A stretch of DNA of 64,000 nucleotides from Adiantum capillus-veneris (Eukaryota > Streptophyta > Polypodiopsida > Polypodiales > Pteridaceae): the NCBI GenBank assembly GCA_014529385.2, contig CM043958.1, forward strand, positions 92,100,435-92,164,434, written 5' to 3'. The position numbers and the translations under genes are program-made. A model generated the notes under the pieces. The model ran no database searches, was not told the origin of the DNA, and saw nothing but the letters and a program-made list of their open reading frames with translations. Within the stretch, counting starts at the first letter, position 1. Every line of letters begins with the position of its first letter. This document shows positions 25,301 through 36,004 of the stretch, one piece after another.

Positions 25301-25303
25301 GGC
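22302..25303 (+). pseudogene. LINE D ORF1/ORF2 deletion fusion and reverse transcriptase
   Basis: The frame starts in ORF1 (RFPSMEAKR) and passes without a break into the late endonuclease (GFTCFPQRHGAS, MDYVMAQPSL). In LINE G these two points are about 0.87 kb apart, so the end of ORF1 and most of the endonuclease are missing. The RT continues after shifts at about 23100 and 23600, with FVDFREAFD and GVKQGCPLSPTLFGMYVDE. The catalytic box reads NADDIVL instead of YADD. The C-terminal zinc motif CHLCDIKPETELHYTCHC is present near 24920-24975. The copy is inactive. Confidence 0.85.
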
Positions 25304-25305
25304 AA

Positions 25306-26774
25306 CGTCAATTGGATGCTTTGCATAAGTTTGCCCACGAAAGTGGTTTGTCTGTTCAACCTTGGTAAAACCAAGGTTATGGTGTTTAATACCACCCCAC
25401 AGTGGATCAGGAGGTCAGCACCTACATTCACATACGGCTAGAAGACTGTGGAGTACACAAATGCTTACACTTACCTTGGAGTGGTTTTTAGCGGACCTGC
25501 ATTCTCACTTAGAAGAGCAGCAGAGACCAGACTGACTAGATCCCACGCAGCATTGGGTAGATTGGAGAAGATGTGTTTGCAGGTTCAGTTTCAGGAGCCC
25601 TGGACGAAGCTCTGGCTCTTTGACACTTTGGTGGCTTCAGCATTGCTCTATGGAGCTGAGATATGGGGACCTTCATTGGATCACCACGGGAGGCCGGGTC
25701 GCACAGATGGATGGGGGAACACGGAGAAACCTCTCGTCTCTATGATCAGTACCACAGGCCATTACCCGAGCAGAGCTAGCGGCCCCCCCACTAGTGGTTG
25801 AGGCGCTCACCAGATCAGTCTCCTTCATAAACCGCACATGGCAACTTCCTAGAGACGATATGCTCGCATTGCACTTGAGTCCTCTCGACAGTTGGCCATG
25901 CAAGGAGATACAACATGTTGGTATGGGGAGATGGCATCATGGTTTCAGGCGCATGGGTTCAGCATAGACAGGGTGCCACCATTCCAGTACTCATTGGATG
26001 CACCATCTCTCACTCTTACATAGTCAGAGATCACCAAGCTCATCCGCCAAGACCTGACCCAACTAGACACAAGGACGACATGGATACAGCCAGCATAGGA
26101 ATTGGGCACGAAGATGGCTTTCTACAGAGACCATCTTCTCCAGCTTACGGAGGATGGTTTTGTGACGAGACCCAGATACATGGACACCCACTTGTCTCAT
26201 GGGATACGATGTGCTATTGGCCAGTTACGCACATCTTCTCACCAGCTGCGGATTGAGACTGGGAGATACAGCGGAGTACCAGCAGAGGCCAGGACATGCC
26301 CCTTGTGTGACATGGAGCCTGAGACAGAGTTGCACTACACATGCCGCTGCCCCGTCTACTACGAGATACGAGGCCACTTCCATTGCTTGTTCAGAGAGGG
26401 TTTTGGACCACTCTCAAGAGTCATGGGATACGAGGATCAGAGATGCCTAGGTTTGTTCTTGCTCAAGCTGCGTAGACACAGAGATATCCTGATGAGTGGC
26501 GAGGCTAGCCAGTCTCAAAGACGGATCACAGACTTCTTCAGAGCAAACACGGGACAGCCGCAAGAGCCACTCCCACAACAGAGCTCCCTCTCGTCTCACA
26601 CCAGAGGCACACTGATCGACCGAGCGACTGAACTAGGGAACTGGGGAAATCCAGGCGCCCACGACTGCAGAGGACTACACAGCATCGACGGAGGCTATAC
26701 GTCAGAAGATTCGGAGCACTCTGGCCAGGCATGCACGACGGCCGGTCAGACTACTAACCATGGAGGAGATTGAT
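25306..26774 (+). pseudogene. Second ORF2 C-terminal half joined to LINE D
   Basis: Starts inside the thumb region just downstream of the catalytic box (QLDALHKFAHESGLS) and runs through the connection domain to the zinc motif CPLCDMEPETELHYTCRC and YEDQRCLGLFLLKL. It parallels 23909-25303 with about 10% difference. A stop and small deletions near 25440-25760 and 25860 break it. It carries the true 3' end of the composite element. Confidence 0.85.
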
Positions 26775-27003
26775 GAGATCCGCCAATGACCGATGGTAGA
26801 TCCCCTGTGATTCAACTATCCAAGCAAGCCGCCCATTTTTGCTTGGTTCACATCGACCAGTCTAGGATCCCATAGTATATATCTTTGTTTTGTACCGTTG
26901 TTATTTTGTTATTCTGACTTTGTATCAGATCCACCACCTTGTAACTTTCTGGTCTCATAGGTCCCTTTGGCCTTTTGAAGATGTTAATATAACATTTCAT
27001 TTC

Positions 27004-27152
<149 letters not shown>

Positions 27153-27245
27153 AGCCCGGAGATTGTGTGTCTCTGTGTTGACACACTCTTAGAAAATTAA
27201 CTCAATTTTAATTCTTTGTTGACTTCTCTGTCGACTTCACTATTA

Positions 27246-27246
<1 letters not shown>

Positions 27247-27281
<35 letters not shown>

Positions 27282-27625
27282 ACACACCACCACACAACCA
27301 AAATGCTGCGCTACACAACTCAATTTGCTACCGAAACCTGATCGATTCCCAGCGCTTCAATTCTTGCTCACGGCTGCTACCCGGCTACCCGATTGTGTGG
27401 GTGAGTGTGTGTACAACACCACACACAATGTGTGTGTTCAATGGCTTGCACAGTTTACACACAACCAAAGATGTTGCGCTACACAGCTCAATTTGCTACC
27501 GAAACCTGATCGATTCCCAGCGCTTCAACTCTTGCTCACGACTGCTACTCCGGCTACCCGATTGTGTGTGTGAGTGTGTGTACAACACCACACATAATGT
27601 GTGTGTTCAATGGCTTGCACAGTTT
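27247..27625. repeat. (GT)n and a two-copy 167-bp tandem repeat
   Basis: A GT tract (27247-27280) is followed by two adjacent copies of a 167-bp unit (27292-27458, 27459-27625), each starting ACACAACCAAA and ending TGGCTTGCACAGTTT. They differ by about 5%. There is no coding potential beyond chance. Confidence 0.9.
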
Positions 27626-27997
27626 ATTGCTTTCAAAATGCCCTGCTGCCCGATTTTCGGCTGCTCCAATTCTCGATTTGCCCTACAACAGCGCTATTGT
27701 GTTGCCATTGCATTTTAGCGCTACCTAATTTGCAGGCCTCGCTTTGCTCTTCCAAGAGCTTTTAACAGTCTAGCGCTACACACACTAATTCTAAATCTGA
27801 AAATGCTGCTCTATTGCTTCAACTTCTTGAGCTGCCAATTCTCACTACCTCCAAGCTCTCCAAATGTGCTTCAGAACGGCCGTTCCGGTTTGCATTGGCC
27901 ACCCGGAACGTCAGACATTCCGGGACGTTCCGGAACGTTCGGGAAGGGAACTGCCCCCCGGAACGCCGGAACGGGGGCTAGGGGGCGTTCCCCGGTA
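27626..27997. other. Unassigned, ending in a GGAACG-rich cluster
   Basis: No gene recognised. From about 27870 to 27995 GGAACG/CGTTCC motifs are dense (for example ACGTTCCGGAACGTTCGGG), directly next to the degraded LINE F. The same motif returns inside and after that LINE. Confidence 0.6.
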
Positions 27998-29456
27998 ACT
28001 ATGATGCATGTCACATGGAGTCACAGACGAGGATGGGGGAGTGGTACACAGTGGATTATATTATGGCACCTCCAGAGACTATACATCTTATTACCTCTTT
28101 CATCATCCCACCCATCCCCATCGAAGCCGACCCTGCCTACCTCTCGCTTTCTCTCACTCGAGCCACCATCTCCCATGCACCTGCTACACCTACTCCACAC
28201 TCTACCATCCACTTCACACAAGAACTAGCCCTATATACTCAGCAAAGGTTCATACGAGCCTTATTCAACTCGAGCCATTTGTACCACTGCCCACACTCAC
28301 CTCCCAAATCTCACCCATCTAACACCATCAACCCCCGGCTCCTGTCCACACACTACTCACATCAGACGTACTCCCCCTAGGGACTATGTCACAGAACCGC
28401 TGGTATGATGATAAGTGCAAAGGGCTTTACAGCACCCTACAAGCACAGAGAGCTCTTGGGAAGAGTACAAAGCATGGATAGTGTGACAACATGGTGGTAT
28501 AGTTACAGGGAATGGCCATTTTCAGGTCCTTGTTCCCCATTCCCATCCTAATTTCCCATTCCGGATCCCCGTTCCGTGTTTCAGACATGAGTATCCGAAA
28601 TAGGGAATGGCATTTCATGTTGCCGTTCCCGTTCCCCGTTCCGATTTCCCGTTCCGGGTATGCATGGCGGACTCTTAGAGAGCCTCGCCCAACCACACCC
28701 ATTGATGACCCACAGGCATGGTATGATTATGGAGAGAGGTTGTATGAGACCCCTAGGCAGCCTTCGATCCTAGAGCCATTAGAGCCACCACCTACCATCT
28801 CCACTTTCTTTGCCACAGATATGGTAACATGAACCATACAACAACTACGGCACCATAGATCTATTGAGCACATGGGACTACAAAGTGAGCACCTCCCTCA
28901 TTTACACAATTGAAGCCTGACACCCTAGCCCCGTTGATTGCACACACCTTCAACAAGGCTATGGTGGAGGTCTTCTCAAAAGAGTGGACGAGACACACTA
29001 TTGTGCCTATCCACAACTATAGTGACACCCTGGACCCAAGGAATTACAGGACCATCATGAATGGCCAAACTCTACGGAGCAGCCAAACACGTTTCAAACA
29101 AGCCTTCTCTACTATAGATCACATCTTCGTTCTATTGATGAGGCAAAAGCACGGAAGAAGAGACTACATTATTGCTTTGAGGACTTCCGCAAAGCATTTG
29201 ATGCGGTTCCGCGTAAGAGGCTCTTTCCGCGCTTCCAGAGCTTGGGCATACCTTCACAAATGACTTGGACTAAATATGCTTTATATGAGCAAGTGACACG
29301 GCGAGTACAATGCCCCGGAGGCTTATTAGACCCTATTACTAGCACCATTGGTGTGAACCAAGGATGCCCACTCTCCCTGACCCTCTTCGGGATCTACATT
29401 GATGAGATCTCCGATTACATTTTGCGGACTGATGGTGAGGGTGCCACTAGCTAGAA
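27998..29456 (+). pseudogene. LINE F, highly degraded endonuclease-RT relic
   Basis: Pieces of a LINE ORF2 of a third, older lineage. The late endonuclease is at about 28008-28380 (VDYIMAPPETIH). A connector NRWYDDKCKGLYS lies near 28395. RT pieces follow: DPRNYRTIMNGQTL, QAFSTIDHIF, FRKAFDAVPRKRLF and GVNQGCPLSLTLFGIYIDE near 29350-29410. It ends before the catalytic YADD box. Stops and shifts are frequent, and a 184-bp sequence is inserted at 28478-28661. Confidence 0.75.
28478..28661. mobile_element. Small insert in LINE F, possible non-autonomous element
   Basis: The reading frame of LINE F stops at GCATGG (28472-28477) and resumes at GCATGG (28662-28667), so the 184 bp between look like an insertion with a 6-bp duplication. 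The insert is rich in CCGTTCC and GGAATGGC motifs. I see no clear terminal inverted repeat. Confidence 0.45.
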
Positions 29457-30075
29457 ATCACACACACATCCTTCGAGGCCTCTTGACAGAAAAAAGTCTA
29501 ATACATGTGCTCCGAACCACTCTCTCACCAACAAGTACCAAGACTCGTGCTCGCCTGAATTTGAAATCTGGCCAAAAAAGGATGCAAATCTCCGGCCCAA
29601 CCAACATAGAAACATGGGAAAGCGGAACAGGGGCCTTGGGCCAAGGAACAACCATTCCGGAACGGGGATGGGCCAGAACGGCCAGGAACGTGCTGTTTCG
29701 TCGCCGTTCAGAACGGAAGGCTATATGCAACGGAAATGAAAGTGCCAAATTTTTGAATTTTCAAACAGGTAGGGCAATTTTGGAGGCCCCAATAACCTAC
29801 AAACCATTGCTCAAGCCTCAAGCCTCATGAGTCAATGCACCAAGCTCCCTCTAGTATGGGACATACATGTAGCTCCCTTCAAGCTCCCTCTAGTATTTAT
29901 CCCCTACTCTCTCAAGCCCCCTCCCCTCTCTACTCTCTCAAGCTCCCTCTCTATGGGACATACATGTAGCTCAAAAAAATCGAGAAAAAATGACTTTTCT
30001 TTTCGCCGTTCCGGTCACCCTAACTTTTGCCGTCCCATTCTCTGTTCCCGTTCCCTGTTACATGTTTCTATGACA
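29457..30075. other. Interval with GGAACGG/CCGTTCC ends
   Basis: No coding sequence recognised. GGAACGG-type motifs lie at about 29620-29720, and the opposite-strand form (GCCGTTCCGG, GTTCCCGTTCCC) at 30003-30058, consistent with the two ends of a small element bearing inverted subterminal repeats. A direct repeat of GGGACATACATGTAGCTC occurs at about 29860 and 29953. Confidence 0.4.
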
Positions 30076-30424
30076 AGGGCTGACGGAATCTCTAACAATA
30101 CATGCCCCTTGCCCACATGTGTGCACAACCATGCACACATGCACTCGCCAACGCAAAGATTCCATTGATTAGCAACCCTCATAACCAACAATTGCCCTTT
30201 CAAACGTCCGCCTTCAAAAAAGGGCTTAGATTATCTACTTTCTTGTATACATTTTACTCTCTTTAACAAATTAAGTTGACAAAAAGACTGTTAGTACTCA
30301 AATATCATGCCTTTAAAACTGAGAAAACATAAGCAAATTGTGAAGAACACTACACTATATTCAGCTAAGCGTAAAACTCTCGAGCTAAACTAGTTGTCGA
30401 TGAAATCGTTAATGAGGTTCATAC

Positions 30425-30491
30425 CTAACTCTTTCAGGGATGTTTTTTCAAATTCTGGGATGATCCATTGAAATTGGTAATCTGGAAACAA
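30425..30491 (-). CDS. ABC1/UbiB kinase (ADCK1-like), fifth visible exon
   Basis: A 67-nt exon encoding LFPDYQFQWIIPEFEK followed by TSLKEL plus one base. It has an acceptor TTTTGCAG at its 5' side and a donor G|GTATG at 30424-30423. It enters in phase 0 after exon 4 (...HAVAW) and leaves in phase 1, exactly where the family continues with an Asp (KELD). The pattern FPDYxFxWxxPEFE is diagnostic of the ADCK1 branch of ABC1 kinases. I find no following exon between here and position 1, so the next intron exceeds 30.4 kb or the gene is broken. Confidence 0.9.
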
Positions 30492-32088
30492 CTGCAAAAG
30501 ATCACATTTACATCTCTTTGGAGGAAAAATGGCTATTATTGTTCTTGGAGGACATAGTAAAGAGAATTTAACAAAAAATACTTCATAGAATCAGTTTTGA
30601 AGAGCACAAGCGTAAAGATCCTACTTTGAAGCAGCAGAGGCCTATAGTGGATGAAAAACGTACTTTGGCAGGCAGATTAAGACAGCTATTTACAACAAAC
30701 TTTAGAGGACTTGGATGGTTGCGAGTGTTGCTAGAACATTTAGGATCTTTGGGGGTTGTCAGTACAAGAATCATTACAGACCACCATCAGAACCCAACAC
30801 TGGATTTTGGAAATCCAGTGTACTGCCCCATGTGCCACTTTCCATGTCTATTAAGCAGTACCACCTCTTGTTGTCTGATTGAGTATTATTGTACGTTAGA
30901 TGCAACATTGGCACAGCCTTTGCCTCAATGGTGCATGTTCCATTGGGCCCCATGTAGGATAAATTGCAAACCATGTAGAAACCCAAGTTCACTAGACAGT
31001 TTTTAGACTTTGACTCTCAATCATGACTCACATGAGGCCTATAGTAGATAAAAGTCACGTATACCTTCTTAAAGTCAAAAAATCTGAACTTACAAACTAT
31101 AAGAAGGGTCAGAGAAAGACAAAACACGCATTCAGAAGGCACACAAGGATAAAACAAACTAGTTTCTACTTAAGAACTTTTTCGGCTTTTGCGAATTTTC
31201 GTCCAAACAACTTGCAAACTGAAAAGCTTGCTTACAATGAAATTCATCTACATGCAACTTTTACTCTAGCCTAGTGTGTAGACACAAACTATAGTTATAA
31301 AGTGCCTTGAATATTAAAAGGTATACTCTCAATCCAAAATAAATTTTGAACCTTTTAAAAATACTCTCTAAGAGAAACAGTATCTCTACAAAAAATGTTC
31401 ACTATTTGAGATATCAAAAAAAGGCCACTCATAAAACTTCAAAGCAACTTGAAAAAAGATTTGGACATGAGAAGACAATTTGCTAAAGGTCGTTTGTTGA
31501 AGGTCGCCATATATCACATACAATAAGGGTTGCTCACTATGTGGAATATCATGTGTAAGCCTCTACAAAGGTTTGGCACTCTTCATGCTAAAAATAGTCT
31601 GTAAGAAAAATATAATTCAAACAGCCTGTATTTTTCAAATATTTTCAAGGCGCTTCAGAACCTCAAACAGTAATCTTGTAGGGTACACAATTTTTTTTCT
31701 ATGCCAACCAGTTCATTGTTGAACTAAGTGTCAAACTCATTGACAGCAAAGACATGTGCTAAGTCTTGACTCGTGAGCTACAAACTTTAACAACAATAAA
31801 GACATGAGCCAAAAGTGCAGATACCAAGTTCCTTGAATGAGGTATGAGCTAAAGAAAGACAATTATTGAGAACTTCATGCTTGGAGAAACTGTAACTTCA
31901 TTGCTTGTCCACATACAAATTGAGAGTTCATTTTGCAGAGCTTGGATAATAGCTAATACATCTCTACTGAAATCGTCGGTGCCTAAGGTTCAGGTTTGTG
32001 TAAAGGTTGTTCACAAGCAAATGAAAACAACGCGAGTCGTGTCTAAGTAAAATCTCAAGAGTGTACTCTCAATGTGAGTCCAACTGAC
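30492..32088 (-). other. Intron 4 of the ABC1 kinase gene (1.6 kb)
   Basis: AT-rich sequence without recognisable coding or transposon content. It has donor GTCAGT at 32088-32083 and acceptor TGCAG at 30496-30492. One perfect 11-bp hairpin with a 3-base loop (ACACTGGATTT / AAATCCAGTGT) lies at 30797-30821. Confidence 0.8.
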
Positions 32089-32166
32089 CCATGCCACTGC
32101 GTGGGACAAGATATTCATAGTGGCTATGTCAATTTGAAACTGCTGCTGTAGCCCAGGATATTGAAT
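32089..32166 (-). CDS. ABC1/UbiB kinase (ADCK1-like), fourth visible exon
   Basis: A 78-nt, phase 0/0 exon encoding 26 residues that start IQYPGLQQQF and end HAVAW. The acceptor is TTGGCAG and the donor GTCAGT. IQYPGL directly follows the ATP-binding lysine motif of the preceding exon, as in the ABC1 family (VAVKxQYPG). The residues after it form the family's helix leading to FPDY in the next exon. The frame is clean, with no stops. Confidence 0.92.
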
Positions 32167-32249
32167 CTGCCAAGTTGCCAAAACGGAAATCCAGGGATGG
32201 TAAAAAGAAATCAAAAACACAACTCTCTCATAAGAAACTGCATACACAC

Positions 32250-32343
32250 CTTGACTGCGACCTCTTGATTGTTTTTCAACCTGGCACGATGGACTTGTGC
32301 AATTGAGGCAGCAGCGATCGGTTGTTTGTCAAATTCCTCAAAC
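32250..32343 (-). CDS. ABC1/UbiB kinase (ADCK1-like), third visible exon with catalytic lysine
   Basis: A 94-nt exon encoding FEEF, then [16 protein letters not shown], then [11 protein letters not shown]. The Ala-rich AAAS loop replaces the glycine loop of ordinary kinases and is the hallmark of the ABC1/UbiB family. The VAVK lysine is the ATP-contacting residue. The exon supplies the last base of the codon split after exon 2 (AT|G). The acceptor reads ATAGCAG, a tandem NAGNAG site, so splicing 3 nt earlier (from 32346) would also keep the frame. The donor is AAG|GTGTGT. The 82-bp intron to exon 4 is short. Confidence 0.93.
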
Positions 32344-32599
32344 CTGCTATATATATACCTTTATAATGTCAGAAAGATCTATACTTATGGACTAAAAGAG
32401 GAGATAAAACACTTGCACAAAAACACAATCAAGACAGAAAAAACTCTAAAAGGAGAAAAATAAAGCAATACCAATTTAATATTTATTTTCTTGCTTGAAA
32501 AACAAAACAACCTAAAGAGGTCTTACACAAGAGAGATGAAAAATTAAATGCAGGAAGTTTGCTTAAATGGAACGTTGTACAAAGTGTAAAGTTAGGGTG

Positions 32600-32959
32600 A
32601 TGTGGCATTCATTTTGTAGTCATAATAGTTAGAAAGAGAGAGAGAGAGATACTTAATGCACAATAGACTAGAGTGTGGACAAACACAACTTGATTATTCA
32701 ACACATGAAAGTGATTACAAGGCTTATTATATAGGCATAGTATGTAATGCTTACACCTCTCCAAAGGTCAATTGACTCTTCTTGAAAGGGCAAGATCCTA
32801 CCTGGTCCTTGACCCTCCTACTTGGCTCTTGACATGACTCTTGAGGCATCACATGCCAACACATGGATTGTCACATGGTTCTACACACATGGCATCCTAC
32901 ATGGCACTATAAATGGATAGGGGGAGCTCTTGTGATGCAACAAACCCCGCACCTCAACA
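32600..32959 (-). repeat. E0 (copia relic) 3' LTR
   Basis: On the minus strand the LTR begins TGTTGAGGTGCGGGGTTTG at 32959 and is preceded by a polypurine tract (AAGGGGAGGAT, 32970-32960). It contains a TATAAATGG-like box on the other strand and a short (GA)n at 32633-32648. Its lower end near 32600 is not exactly defined, and no matching 5' LTR was found. Confidence 0.6.
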
Positions 32960-33084
32960 ATCCTCCCCTTGTGGGTTTTGTTTCTCTAATCACACACTCC
33001 TCCCCTCAAAACACACTAAGGGGGGTAGATACACAATTTTGCCTCACCTTGGTACATAAGGTATAGGCACACAACCCTACTCTA

Positions 33085-33634
33085 GAACAAAGTAGGGTAT
33101 TGAACACAAAATCCTCCCAAACACAAGGTGGGATACACAAATCCTCCCCGACAACACAAATGAGGGAAGAACACATCGATGTAGACTATGCCAACTTCAG
33201 CAGCAAGCTTAAATTTCGCTTTTCCTTTGTCTTTGTAGCTTTCTTTGTAATTGCTTCTCTTGTTGTTGTTGGAAAACTTGACTTGTCTATCATTGAGCCT
33301 AAAATATTTGGTCGTATGATTCTTTTGATTACAGGTTTTACAAGGGTTTATTTCGTAACAATTTTTGAAGAGATGGCTTGTTCTAGTGCACTTAAGATTT
33401 CTCCTTTCTTTTGATGTCACTGCATAAGCTCACTGGATTCACTTGTGCCTCCTTTGATTTTCTTCTATTGTTGTTGTAGAGAGTCGATTCCATCTTCAAG
33501 GTTAGGTAGTGGCTCTTTATCCTTCAACACAATGAGTATATGTCCATAGTCTTCATCAGCTACAGCTTTGAGCAAGATGACTAGTTGATCTTCATTCTCT
33601 ACCTAACTTTTAATGTAAGCAAGTTGGGTGCAAA
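33085..33634 (-). pseudogene. E0 copia-type gag fragment
   Basis: Minus-strand pieces of a Ty1/copia gag: QLVILLKAVADEDYGH, then LVLKDKEPLPNLEDGIDSL, and after shifts a knuckle-like CKTCNQKNHTTKYF whose last Cys is mutated. The gag begins on the far side of E1 (61457-61560, NRLKSIC) and continues here (APNLAYIKS), which confirms that E1 split it. No pol follows before the polypurine tract, so pol was lost earlier. Confidence 0.7.
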
Positions 33635-33738
33635 TGTCAGGTGCAACGAAATTGTTGAAGGATTTAGCTCGGATCTAGTACTCCGCACAAACACAAGGGA
33701 CACTTTACTTCACTTGAAAGAACTGAACTGAACTTAAT

Positions 33739-33790
<52 letters not shown>

Positions 33791-34645
33791 ACAAAATGTC
33801 GGGTCCCAAACCCTCAATGGTCCCCTTGCTCTTTTGCCAGAGCAAGTACTTTCTTTATTTCTTGTACAAATGCTGATACAATGATGCTAAATGTTGATGA
33901 TGTTGAGATGCTGATGGGTACTGCTCGAGATGCTGAGGGGTACTGCTGGGTATTGCGGGTACTGAGGTACTGGGATATTCCGGGTACTGAAGGTATTGAT
34001 GGGTACTGGGGTACTGCGGGTACTGGGGATCCCTATGCTGAGCTAGGCGGGAGCAAAGCCAGAACACAAGGGGTACTAGATGTTGGGGTACTATGTCGAC
34101 GACGCCGCACCGATGACGAGGCTATGGCTGAATGCTGAAACGCTAACGATGTCGATGGCTAGGATCTGCAACCATGACAAGACTAGGGGCTGAATGTTGA
34201 TGACGATCATAGGCTTAAAAAGCTGGCTGTTCTGGCCTGAAAACGCTGATGAGAGGAGGCTGAAAACGCTGAGGTAGTGGCCCTGCGAGCAGTGAGATTG
34301 CAAGCCCTTCTTCTTTTGCTGCCTCTTCTGGCGTTGGTCATGCTGCTTTTAAAGGTATTAAAATCTGGGTCGAGCAGGCTTGAAAGAGACCCCACGATCT
34401 CAAAAAAATGCTAAAAGTCACTTATCAATAATGCCATGCTAGAGGTGGTTCACACGTGGCAAAGTGCATAGATGCTAATTGACTGTACTGTGCAAGAGAG
34501 GGTATGCAAGTATAACCGGCCTAGACATAAACGTCCTACTAGAGGCTCACAAAGTGCCAGGCTAGGTCCTAAGCTAAACTAAGACTGATGCTAGACTGTA
34601 GCAGAAGCTTGTGCACGTAGCCCAATTGCAGTGCGCATGTGACAT
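33635..34645 (-). repeat. E1 3' LTR, about 1 kb
   Basis: Complete LTR, TGTCAGGTGCAA at one end and GCGCATGTGACA at the other. It contains a (GA)n at 33742-33786 and a degenerate GGGTACTG minisatellite (33905-34030). It aligns with 35279-35427 joined to 60587-61451. Confidence 0.9.
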
Positions 34646-35278
34646 CCCCCCTGTTAAAGGTGAGGCACAACTGCCACACTTCTATAAATACTTCTGATGC
34701 ATAAACCGATGAAAACCCCTCCAAACTTGTGGATACTATACGAGTTACTAGGTAGACTTACTGTTGTCGCAGAATATCAGCCTTGATGCTGAGTCTGCCT
34801 TACGAGCAAGAACTACCACTCGGATAGTCCTGTCGTGAAAACATTGCGGGTGAAGATGAAAGGTAAGGGTGCTCGGAGGTGTATCCAAGGGTTTCTTGTC
34901 GATGAAAGTGGATGAACGCTACATGCGAATGCCAATGTAGAAGAGGGTTAGGGATCCTGTCTCCAACTCCTTCAATATCCGCATAGGAGGCAAGTAGATC
35001 TTGGTACTCGAGGTCTGGATTTTCGTGTATCTGATGTGGATCTTCGTTCAAAGACATAACGATGAAGGCGGGAGCGCGCCCGATGCGCAATGGACTAAGG
35101 GTCGCAATGGCTAATAAGTTCCGCATCGGGACATGAGGATTCTTTGAGGAAAAAAAACTGAGAGAGGTTCTTTGGGTTCTTGGTTCTGCCTAGGTTCTTG
35201 ATGGTTCTTGGGTATTTGGGTACTTGGTTCTTCCCTTGTGTTCACGAAGCCGAAGCACGCACAGAGCTCTGATACCAA
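34646..35278 (-). other. E1 internal region with a 108-codon ORF
   Basis: Between polypurine tract and primer site only one notable frame exists on the element's sense strand (35126-34800, 108 codons). It includes MSLNEDPHQIHENPDLEYQD and ends in a Ser-rich tail. No known domain. It may be a remnant of gag or a chance frame; a TRIM/SMART-type non-coding element is equally likely. Confidence 0.5.
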
Positions 35279-35432
35279 TGTCAGGTGCAATGGAAGTGTT
35301 CTCAGATCTAGTACTCCGAACAAACACAAGGGACACTTTACTTCACTTGGATGAACTGAACTGAATGGACACAAGAGAGAGAGAAAAGAGATGACACCAA
35401 ATGTCCGGTCCCAAACCCTCAAGGAGCCCCTT
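35279..35432 (-). repeat. E1 5' LTR, first piece
   Basis: Matches the start of 33635-34645 as far as E2's insertion point. Bases 35428-35432 (CCCTT) are the target duplication of E2. Confidence 0.9.
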
Positions 35433-35991
35433 TGTCACAAAATGGTAACGTGGCATGACCACCCGCGGACAGAGTTGATGATGTGGCAAAAAACAGTACA
35501 GACAAGCAATCCGGATTTCACGCTGACAAATGCCGCGTGGCAACAGTACGGATTTCTTGGATTTGCGCTGACAGGTGTTGACGTGGCACCCTGTACAAAT
35601 TTCTCTAAATTGCGCTGAGTGCTTTTTCTGGCAGATCTATGACCATATGATTTTGGGACTTTTTGCTTTAAAGTTTGGAAGCTTTTGGGGCGTTGCTTTT
35701 GGGCATCCCTTGTAAGAATAAATAAGCCCTAGGGGCCTCACTCTTCAGGGCATCTGGACGCACATTCTAAGAGCAGGGGATCCCTTCGGGTGTTGTACTT
35801 TGCTCAAGTTTTAATATAATAAAGAAATACCAAAAGGGACGCCAGGTTTTTGGGCAAATACCTCTAGGCACGGAACTGCGTCGGGCCGTGTCGACTCTAT
35901 TTTTTAAGTGTGATAAAGTCCTGAAGTATTTTCAGTGATTCTCTCATGTGTCGTGTGGGATTCCCAACTTGGGATTCCCAAGTCTGTGGCA
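35433..35991 (+). repeat. E2 5' LTR (559 bp)
   Basis: Starts TGTCACAAAATGG and ends AAGTCTGTGGCA. It contains AATAAATAAG and TATAATAAAG poly-A-signal-like motifs. It matches 40982-41355 joined to 60364-60586. Confidence 0.93.
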
Positions 35992-36004
35992 GTGGTATCA
36001 GAGC

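Noticed and set aside
30600-31010. 126-codon plus-strand frame in intron 4
   Set aside because: It lies opposite a well-supported minus-strand gene, has no domain, and is AT-rich intron-like sequence.
35993-36004. TGGTATCAGAGC as part of a tRNA gene
   Set aside because: No tRNA cloverleaf around it; it directly follows an LTR end, as a primer binding site should.
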